From Azophilus sp965199705 (GTDB lineage: Bacteria > Pseudomonadota > Gammaproteobacteria > Pseudomonadales > Azotimanducaceae), in NCBI GenBank assembly GCA_965199705.1, contig OZ241359.1, positions 558,001 to 622,000 on the forward strand: a DNA stretch of 64,000 bases, read 5' to 3'. Below, in pieces: positions 57,576 to 64,000 of the stretch. A program made the position numbers and the translations under genes. Below the pieces are notes generated by a model. That model was not told the DNA's origin and searched no databases. It saw nothing but the letters and a program-made list of their open reading frames with translations. Numbering within the stretch: the stretch's first letter is position 1; every line of letters starts with the position of its first letter.

Positions 57576-60500
57576 TGAATCCCCGCACCGGACAGGCGTT
57601 GTCGCCATATCCTGGCCAGGGGGCCAAAGTCCTTTTGATCGTAAGCCCGCAGAGCATCGAAGTATTGCTTCGTCGTCTGTGATGACGAGGCGGTTGGATC
57701 AGCCACAGGAAGTTTCAGACGATGCAGCAACTCGATCAGGAACAGGCGAGAAACCCTTCCGTTGAAATCCTCGAACGGATGAATGTGAAGGAATTGGCCC
57801 TCCGCGAAAGCCAGGTCATCAATCAGTCGTTCGCTGAGTCCACCACCCAGGCTGCCAAGTCGCGCTTCGAGGTCGTCCGCATAATTCCGCATCAGCATTG
57901 GCACTTGCCAATAGGGCGGCGGCTCATGTTCGCCAACGCGAACGTTCCGAAGGCGCCAGCGCTTCGCCATGTCCGGGGTCAAGTCGCCACAGATACGTCC
58001 ATGCAGATCAAGCAAGAGGTCGAAAATCGGCAGGTTCCCAGTCTCGCGGTTCGAAATGGCGAACTGGGTATCGGCTACTCGATCGGCCAGCAAGGGCGCT
58101 AGCTTGGAGTAGCTCAGGATGCCGGCGGATGTTTCGATGTAGCGTGTTGCCGAATGAGGCGGGCGATTCGTTCCCGAATCCTGGCCTCGTCCACTGGCTC
58201 CCCCTCCATCGCCATGCTCCGAGTCACTTGACCGGGAATCGCTTCCAGATGCCGCCGCCGCTGTTCTTCCGCTGGTAGCTGACGCCAGCGAGCGACTGCC
58301 TCTTTCCAGTCCATCTCTTTCACGTTCCGGTTCTCCCAGACAATCATCTTTTGCCGCCTGCATTGAAGCCCTTTGATCCGCAGCCCGCAGCAGCGTTTCC
58401 ATCCATGCAAGAGTGAACGGGCCGAAGCGTTCCAGCAGCTTCAGCACGCGCTCCGTCCAACTGCTCCCGGTGAGGGGACTTAGCCCGGACTCCGAAGGCG
58501 AAAGATCCAGCGCAGACGCAGGCAGATTATGAAATGTTCCATCGCTGTCCGCCAATGCCACAGGAGGAAGCGTATCGCCTTCGCGAATGCCGCGGATGCG
58601 TACCCGATGGTCATTCGCCTTCTGATCGGCAGGGCTTGCATGCCACGTCATGCGCACCTTGCCGTGGTGTGCGCAAACAAGGTAAGCCAGCAAGTCAAAT
58701 TCGTCGGCGCCCAGGTCGAGAATCTCTCGCTCAACGGCTGTCGGTTCAGCCTGAATCATGCCAGCCTCACGGTCATTGACAGCACCGTACTCTCCGCCAA
58801 TGGCGCTGAACCAATCGCGCCAAGGGCCGAGCAATGCCCCGTGGTCAGGAGCGTGGCGCTGGAGCACGGCGAACAACCCCAAGGTGCTTGCCAGCTCGTG
58901 GCGGAATCCGCGCCGCTGATCTGACGCGCTGATGCGGTACATATCTTGCGGACTGCACGGCCATGCGGCATCAGGCGCCTTGGCAATGTCGTCTCTTTGA
59001 GGCCGTTCCGCAGCCTTCATGCAGTTCTGAAAGGCGGCGTGGGCCTTGCCCAGATCATGCCAGCGTCCGGCCAGTTGCAACACTCCCGCTTCCGACGGGG
59101 CGACAGCGGCCGCGATCTCTCGGGCTTTCCCGGCAACTTGAAGGCCGTGACTGCCGATGGTCTGCCAGCCAGCCGAGACGCTTTGCTCGCCCTCTGACTC
59201 GCCTCCGTCGGTTATGCTCAGCGACTCGTCATCGTCGGTGTCGTCGGCGTTGTCCTCGGGTTGCACGATACGGACTTGCCGTTCGCCCAGGCGCCAGCCG
59301 CTGTCGTCTCGTTTCCAGCAAGGGCGGGTTGTATAAAGTGCCTGGTCGTCCGATTGCACTGGTTCTACCGCTTCTTTGCACTTGGGATCCCAGCCTTGAT
59401 CCTGGCGATATCCTCCCACTTTGCAGGCAACCAGGATCGTTTGTCCGGGAAAGATGTCGCGGCGGCTGGTTGAGCGCCACTCGCGCTCCAGGCGCTCCCA
59501 GACCCACGCCTGAATGTTCTTTTGCAGTTGCTGGGATTTCCCCTTTCCACAAAGCCAATCACGAGCCGCGAGAAAGGGAACGCTGCAAAGTTCGTCTCGC
59601 GTTGGCTTGACGCTGGATGACGGCCCCTCTTGGTTTCCTTCGGACCAAAACACCTGCACATCGCGTTCGTCCCCCGATCGAATGAAGCGACTGATGTCGA
59701 TATCGGTGCCGGACAAGTCGGGTGAAGTGTCAAACAATTCGTCTAATTCATGGCGGAGAAGAAGGTGCTTGGGCGCGTAGGGGTAGAGTCGGGGAAGCAG
59801 TTCCCGGTGCTCCTCCTCGAATCGTTCAAGATGGGTAGGCCCGACATCCTGCAACGCATGACACGCTTCACGAGCGACATCCAACTCGTCCTTGGTGTAC
59901 GGAGCAGCTTTTTTGTCGCTCTCGTGTTCGAAATCCGCAACGATGATCTGGCCTGTTCCACCCCAGCGGGCGCATCGGCCGAATCGCTGGACAAGGCTTG
60001 TCCAGGGAGCCAGCTCGCTAATCAGGAGGGACGCCGAGATATCCACCCCCGCCTCAATGACTTGGGTAGCAACGATGATGCGGTTGGTTCCAGGCGCACA
60101 GGCGCCGCGATTCAGGAAGGTTTTTGCCCAGGCTGTGCGATCAGCCGGCCGGAATCGACTGTGAACCAAATGAATTTCTGCGTTTGCTTCCTTCAGCGCC
60201 TTGTCTGAACGGAGTTTCTTCCAAACTTCGACTGCGTCCTTCACCGTGTTCAGCACGGCCAAGGTGAGTCCTTCATCGCCGCAACCGCTGTCCCTATGCC
60301 GTTGCGAGATGTCCCGAGCGAGTGCCCCGGTATTGGGGAACGGAACCACTTTTAGAGGTTTTTCGACGTCCCACAAGCGCCCGGTTCGATCTTCAGGCTC
60401 GATTTGTTGTGTGGCTTGGCTGAGTTCCTGAATCAAATCGTTTGTGTCTGGACTCTTCTTCAACCAGCCTTCCTGCAGGGTGGCGCTCATCCACCATGTG

Positions 60501-61102
60501 GCACATGACCGTAGAGCCTTGCCGGCATCTTGGTCTTCGTTTCGGAATGCTTGAAGTTGCCCCGACGTTGCGAGCCCTGCGTCCATCAACTGCACTTCGT
60601 CCATTACCCAGAGTGCGTCTTGATTCAGCAATCCGAACTCCATGGGCCAGCGTGCGCGAGGACTGGCGTAGCCGCGGTTAAGCGCACGCGAGAGCAACAT
60701 ATCCTGTGTACCGATCAACACGGCATTCCGTTCGGGATGCAGATGCCACTGCCCGGCATTCGCGCCGCCCATAAGTAGATGGACACTGACGGTTCCGTCA
60801 CGACTGCCTGTTCCACCCCATAGCCGACCGATGCGTTCAAGCGCCAGGCGAACCTCGCTCTCGGTCTGCTCTACGAGCACCCGCATTGGCAGACACCAGA
60901 CCAAGCGTCGAGGCCATCGGTCATCCTGCTGAATTACACGATGCCAAGCCCAGGCCGCGAATACTCCGAGCGTCTTGCCGAAGCCAGTCGGGATGCGAAT
61001 CAGGCGATTGCCGCATACGGAAGAACCGGCCAGATTGCTTTGCCAGTGATGTGGCGTCCTGCCAGCACTCAAACGGGTGAAGAATCGATCGAAACCGGTC
61101 AT
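57572..61102 (-). CDS. cas3: Cas3 helicase-HD nuclease with C-terminal Fic domain
   Basis: A 1,176-residue protein in one uninterrupted frame. Residues 1-560 are a superfamily 2 helicase: Walker A PTGFGKT (38-44), the DExH box as DEVQ (168-171) and motif VI QRFGRCARWG. The HD nuclease follows, with HGLQVAG (652), WHDLGK (HD at 682-683), RHELAS (735) and AHHGK (811-815); C-terminal HD is usual in type I-G. A low-complexity Ser/Gly/Asp linker (about 915-980) leads to a Fic domain (about 980-1176) with HPFEDFNGRVSR at 1108-1119, matching HPFx(D/E)GNGRxxR except Phe for the first Gly. Fic enzymes transfer AMP or other groups to proteins. It is first in the operon. Confidence 0.93.
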   Translation of the reverse strand: MTGFDRFFTRLSAGRTPHHWQSNLAGSSVCGNRLIRIPTGFGKTLGVFAAWAWHRVIQQDDRWPRRLVWCLPMRVLVEQTESEVRLALERIGRLWGGTGSRDGTVSVHLLMGGANAGQWHLHPERNAVLIGTQDMLLSRALNRGYASPRARWPMEFGLLNQDALWVMDEVQLMDAGLATSGQLQAFRNEDQDAGKALRSCATWWMSATLQEGWLKKSPDTNDLIQELSQATQQIEPEDRTGRLWDVEKPLKVVPFPNTGALARDISQRHRDSGCGDEGLTLAVLNTVKDAVEVWKKLRSDKALKEANAEIHLVHSRFRPADRTAWAKTFLNRGACAPGTNRIIVATQVIEAGVDISASLLISELAPWTSLVQRFGRCARWGGTGQIIVADFEHESDKKAAPYTKDELDVAREACHALQDVGPTHLERFEEEHRELLPRLYPYAPKHLLLRHELDELFDTSPDLSGTDIDISRFIRSGDERDVQVFWSEGNQEGPSSSVKPTRDELCSVPFLAARDWLCGKGKSQQLQKNIQAWVWERLEREWRSTSRRDIFPGQTILVACKVGGYRQDQGWDPKCKEAVEPVQSDDQALYTTRPCWKRDDSGWRLGERQVRIVQPEDNADDTDDDESLSITDGGESEGEQSVSAGWQTIGSHGLQVAGKAREIAAAVAPSEAGVLQLAGRWHDLGKAHAAFQNCMKAAERPQRDDIAKAPDAAWPCSPQDMYRISASDQRRGFRHELASTLGLFAVLQRHAPDHGALLGPWRDWFSAIGGEYGAVNDREAGMIQAEPTAVEREILDLGADEFDLLAYLVCAHHGKVRMTWHASPADQKANDHRVRIRGIREGDTLPPVALADSDGTFHNLPASALDLSPSESGLSPLTGSSWTERVLKLLERFGPFTLAWMETLLRAADQRASMQAAKDDCLGEPERERDGLERGSRSLASATSGRTAAAASGSDSRSSDSEHGDGGGASGRGQDSGTNRPPHSATRYIETSAGILSYSKLAPLLADRVADTQFAISNRETGNLPIFDLLLDLHGRICGDLTPDMAKRWRLRNVRVGEHEPPPYWQVPMLMRNYADDLEARLGSLGGGLSERLIDDLAFAEGQFLHIHPFEDFNGRVSRLFLIELLHRLKLPVADPTASSSQTTKQYFDALRAYDQKDFGPLARIWRQRLSGAGIQ

Positions 61103-61566
61103 GGTCGGCTTGGGCGCCCAAAGGCCCCCGAGTCAGTATTTTCGATCTTGAGGGCCCCACGCCTCGGCAAGGTGTGTATGTCGTGGATCATGTGGTCTCA
61201 GATGGCACAAAGTTGTTCAAACGTGAGATGGTTTATATCTTTTTCCTATTGCCGAGTTGAGGCAAACATGCACTTTCAATATCCCTCGATATGCTGTCCC
61301 AGACTGGGTCAGACGAGGGTTCGTCGCGTGATCTGCTTTCCCGATGGGCGCCATTCAGTGGCACTTCCATAGTCACCCTGAGGACACTATTCGGGTGTCA
61401 GTCAGCTCAACACACTGGCGGAAAGAGGGCCTCGGGCCGGTAGCGCGTCTCAACTCCCCAAAAGGCGCTCATTGTAGTGCCTTACGCCAAATTATCTCCT
61501 CCTAACACACTGATTATTATTACTTTTAATTTTTCATTGGTAAACTTGGGTTAAGGGGAGGGCACT
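61103..61566 (-). other. Intergenic region upstream of cas3, probable operon promoter
   Basis: 464 bases without a convincing gene between the second csb2 and cas3. Bases 61497-61550 are strongly A/T-rich and stand out from the GC-rich surroundings. On the minus strand an AGGAGG (complement of 61498-61503) precedes a TTG that stops after two codons, and a 21-codon frame (61407-61472) follows without its own ribosome site; neither is called a gene. A promoter for the cas3 operon should lie here, but no box pair is clear. Confidence 0.5.
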
Positions 61567-63732
61567 TCACTGCCGTATTCCGTGAAAGAGTCCCCCGCCC
61601 GTATGGCTGTCGCGGCCAAGCATCAACGGACCCCGAACTGCGACGGCGAAGTGGAGTTCAATACTTGCGGCGGGTTTCCCACCTCGCGGTCCCGCTGCCA
61701 AGTCTGAAACCTCGATCGCCAAGGGCGCAGGTAGGCCCCGACGTGCGCATTCCCGGGCAACGTCCGCCTTCATCATGGCCGCCAGATCGTCCTGCTTTTT
61801 GAGATTGCGAGTTGCAACGTATCGAGTCACAGTCGTCCATTCCCTGGATGGGGCGACAAGCGGATCGTTTTTGTCCGGCGATTCGGCGACCAGGTTATCG
61901 AGACGCCCAAGGTGGCCCGCTCGTAGAATCTGAATTCCTCGAAGGACGCGGTCGAAGTGAATTGCTTCACATCGATTCGGTGTTGCGGTTCTGTCCGCGA
62001 CCCACGGCGCCGCAACGATAAGTCTCTTGAGTAAAGGGCGTTCAAGATTCGGTCCGCTGTCGGCGGCCAGGAATACATGCAAATGACGCCCTCCCCGGTC
62101 CGGGCCACCGTCAGAGGCATGCCCCGAGAACATTCGACTTATCCGACCGGCGCGGTCTCGGGCGCGCGACATGAGGGCCCGACGCAGATGACGACAGAGT
62201 GCGTAGCCTTCATCCAGAGGAATCCGGTTTGCTTTGCCTACCTGGAACACAAAAAGGTCGGCTGGCTCTTGGACAGGCTCCATCAGGCCGAGGCCGGAGA
62301 ATCGCCCGTCCCCGATAACCAGCGGTCCGGACACTGGTTTCGCAAAACGCAATGCCACATGCCAGAGTGCGTGCTTGGAGAACCGCGAGCCTTGGGCAAA
62401 GGACTCGGCCAGAGCGCCACGGGCTTGCAACGGTTCCCGCTGTACATGAACACTGACTGGCCTGTCCGTCACGCCAGCATGTCGAAGGGCCTGAAAGACG
62501 GCGCCAACCGCACGATGCTCCTCTTGCTGCCGTTCTTGCGCGGACTTGCGGCCGGAACCTCCAACCCTTTGGCGTCCAGCTCGGGGCAAAGCGGCCGGGG
62601 TGATGGTCTCGAACCCAATGGCTTTCCGGCAGTAGCGATCAGCCATGCGGTGCTCGTCTGTAGAAACTAGACTGCCATCCGATGAGCCAACGATGCCCAA
62701 GCCCGCGAACGCCCATCTGAGGTCACCAAGACGAAGGGGAAACTCGGCGGGAACCTCAATCATCAAGCGGCGAATCGACGGGTCGGTGTGCTCGGCGCCA
62801 ACCGAGGGAATGGGCACGATTCGGATGCGTCGCGCCAGGTCTGCCGGACCTGCATTTCGTCCAACGACTAGCTTGTCGATCGTCGCCGCAAACTTCTGCA
62901 TCGAGTCCGCCAGCCGAGCGGCCGCCGCATCCCGCAAGCCGACAACCAACGGAAACGCCGAGTTGAGGGGTTGAGCGGCAAAGCCACCCCTATGAGTGCG
63001 TAACTCGAAGTGCAGGTGTCGAGTCGGGACGTCATAACCGATTCGGGAAAAAAGCGCCTGTGGGGGCTGGTTGAACAGTTGACGTTGTTTGCGGCCGGCA
63101 CCTTCGGTGCGCAGTCTCGTTCGGTTGCCGTTGTAGCGGTTGACGAGACTGTCAAGCGTGCCTGAGCAAGGTGTTGGAACCTCGCCGATACCTCCGGGGA
63201 CGCGCACGATCCCGGAATGGGCCTCAAGCGCAACTTGGGCTTGATCTTGGTCCACAACACTTCCTTGCGCCCACGCCATGTCCACGCCCCGGCCGAGCTG
63301 GCACAGGCGCTCGGCGATGGTGCAAATGCGAACTGCCTGGTCTTTTCCAGAATCAAACTTCCAAGCGTAGATGACGGGTTCGTCTGGATCGAAGAAGCAA
63401 GGGCGCCAGCTTTTGTCCACTCGTATCTTGCCGACATTAGCGGGGTCGCCCCCAACCGCATCAAGGTCGTTGTTCGGCACGAACAGTTTGATGGCTCGCC
63501 CACGATGCATCGGAGGGGCCGCAATCCTCGGTGCGGGCCGGCCCTCCAGCCAACGGAGCGCTTTCTTGTCCTCCTGTTCAATCATGTCTCCTCGGGCGGC
63601 CGCGGCGACCATGGCTTGGAATAGCCGAGCCGGTGAAGGTGGCCAGCCCTTGGCGTCATCGAACCCGTCGCCCTCGCCGTGATAGCGGCCGTCGTGGAAG
63701 CTGACGGCGATCAAGAGGCATCGCGCCATCAT
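61567..63732 (-). CDS. csb2: Second Csb2-type protein (Cas5-Cas6 fusion), 721 aa
   Basis: A 721-residue protein of the same family as the csb2 at 52616, longer by 170 residues and strongly diverged. N-terminal LLIAVSFHDGRYHGEGD and GWPPSPARLFQAMVAAAA are the Csb2 signature; GGRHLHVFLAAD may hold the Cas6 His and the C-terminal LMLGRDSHTGGGLFHG is the Gly-rich loop. Its ATG overlaps the stop of a csb1-like gene (ATGA). No cas gene follows it; the next minus-strand gene is cas3 of the first cassette, 465 bases away. Confidence 0.88.
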   Translation of the reverse strand: MMARCLLIAVSFHDGRYHGEGDGFDDAKGWPPSPARLFQAMVAAAARGDMIEQEDKKALRWLEGRPAPRIAAPPMHRGRAIKLFVPNNDLDAVGGDPANVGKIRVDKSWRPCFFDPDEPVIYAWKFDSGKDQAVRICTIAERLCQLGRGVDMAWAQGSVVDQDQAQVALEAHSGIVRVPGGIGEVPTPCSGTLDSLVNRYNGNRTRLRTEGAGRKQRQLFNQPPQALFSRIGYDVPTRHLHFELRTHRGGFAAQPLNSAFPLVVGLRDAAAARLADSMQKFAATIDKLVVGRNAGPADLARRIRIVPIPSVGAEHTDPSIRRLMIEVPAEFPLRLGDLRWAFAGLGIVGSSDGSLVSTDEHRMADRYCRKAIGFETITPAALPRAGRQRVGGSGRKSAQERQQEEHRAVGAVFQALRHAGVTDRPVSVHVQREPLQARGALAESFAQGSRFSKHALWHVALRFAKPVSGPLVIGDGRFSGLGLMEPVQEPADLFVFQVGKANRIPLDEGYALCRHLRRALMSRARDRAGRISRMFSGHASDGGPDRGGRHLHVFLAADSGPNLERPLLKRLIVAAPWVADRTATPNRCEAIHFDRVLRGIQILRAGHLGRLDNLVAESPDKNDPLVAPSREWTTVTRYVATRNLKKQDDLAAMMKADVARECARRGLPAPLAIEVSDLAAGPRGGKPAASIELHFAVAVRGPLMLGRDSHTGGGLFHGIRQ

Positions 63733-64000
63733 TGCTTCTTGTTTTTGGCCTTGACGTCTAGCTGGGCCAGCTTCTTGTCGAACGCGACCCTTTCGCTCTG
63801 GCCCACGCCAAAGGCCTCCGATGCCCGTTCCGCGAACTTCAGCGCTACGGTCTCATCCAGCCCGACCGACACGCGTTTCCCATTGCGCTGGATCGACTGC
63901 CACACGGGCTCATTGTCCACATCTTCAACGAGAAGGCAGCCAGCGCGCAGAAAACCATCTAGTGGCGCGGTCGCAGCAACGAGAGCCAAGCCGAGCACAT
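63729..64000 (-). CDS. csb1: Second Csb1-type (Cas7) protein, C-terminal part (partial)
   Basis: The last 90 codons of a gene entering from the right edge. LVAATAPLDGFLRAGCLLVED and the basic end VKAKNKKQ resemble the C-terminal region of Csb1/Cas7 proteins of type I-G/I-U systems. The call also rests on the coupling to the csb2-type gene. The rest of this second effector cassette lies outside the window. Confidence 0.7.
   Translation of the reverse strand, partial: VLGLALVAATAPLDGFLRAGCLLVEDVDNEPVWQSIQRNGKRVSVGLDETVALKFAERASEAFGVGQSERVAFDKKLAQLDVKAKNKKQ

Noticed and set aside
61407..61503. Tiny gene behind the AGGAGG site upstream of cas3
   Set aside because: The TTG after the site stops after two codons and the next ATG is too far from it; no family support.

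Overview
The window is GC-rich DNA from a gammaproteobacterium. The evidence is the gene order (rnfH/bamE/recN/hrcA; yebC-ruvC-ruvA-ruvB-tolQRAB; pal-cpoB), a complete 16S-tRNA-Ile-tRNA-Ala-23S-5S operon, and E. coli-like tRNAs with encoded CCA ends. I cannot assign a genus from memory of the 16S sequence.

Bases 1-3.6 kb hold core genes: the end of rnfH, bamE and recN on the minus strand, and hrcA. From 3.6 to 20.8 kb lies a rearranged interval bracketed by two identical 1,561-bp insertion sequences in opposite orientation, each with its own 5-bp target duplication. Inside are an Rpn-type nuclease gene, a decayed transposase, tRNA-Met, an operon of a PQQ/cytochrome c dehydrogenase with a tiny membrane peptide, a GAPDH-like protein lacking its catalytic cysteine and a normal GAPDH, an ExbB-like proton-channel trio with a frameshift, gpsA, a Bax-inhibitor-1 protein, and a patchwork of cut-off genes (amidohydrolase, glycerol-type ABC transporter, cyclase).

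Bases 21-39.5 kb are housekeeping: fmdB-like gene, aspS, yebC, ruvCAB, tolQRAB, tRNA-Lys, cpoB and pal (inverted relative to tolB), tyrS, the rRNA operon with a strong promoter, and birA. An IS21-type scar separates birA from a hipBA toxin-antitoxin pair.

Bases 41.5-64 kb are a defence island. A CRISPR array of 70 repeats, read from the minus strand with its leader at about 48.8 kb, is split by an IS66-family element carrying a DNA adenine methylase gene; the element lies inside one spacer and made an 8-bp target duplication. To the right, on the minus strand, is a type I-G (formerly I-U) operon: cas3, csx17 (cas8), csb1 (cas7), csb2 (cas5-cas6), an AlbA/Schlafen-type regulator-like gene, cas4-cas1 and cas2. 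The Cas3 protein carries, after its helicase and HD nuclease parts, a C-terminal Fic domain with a nearly complete catalytic motif. Upstream lies part of a second effector cassette (another csb1 and csb2) that runs off the window.

The strongest leads are the Cas3-Fic fusion, the AlbA-type gene inside the operon, the two neighbouring effector cassettes, the history recorded in the array (repeat polymorphism blocks, IS66 insertion, two spacers that differ only by synonymous changes), and the catalytically dead GAPDH paralogue in the PQQ dehydrogenase operon.
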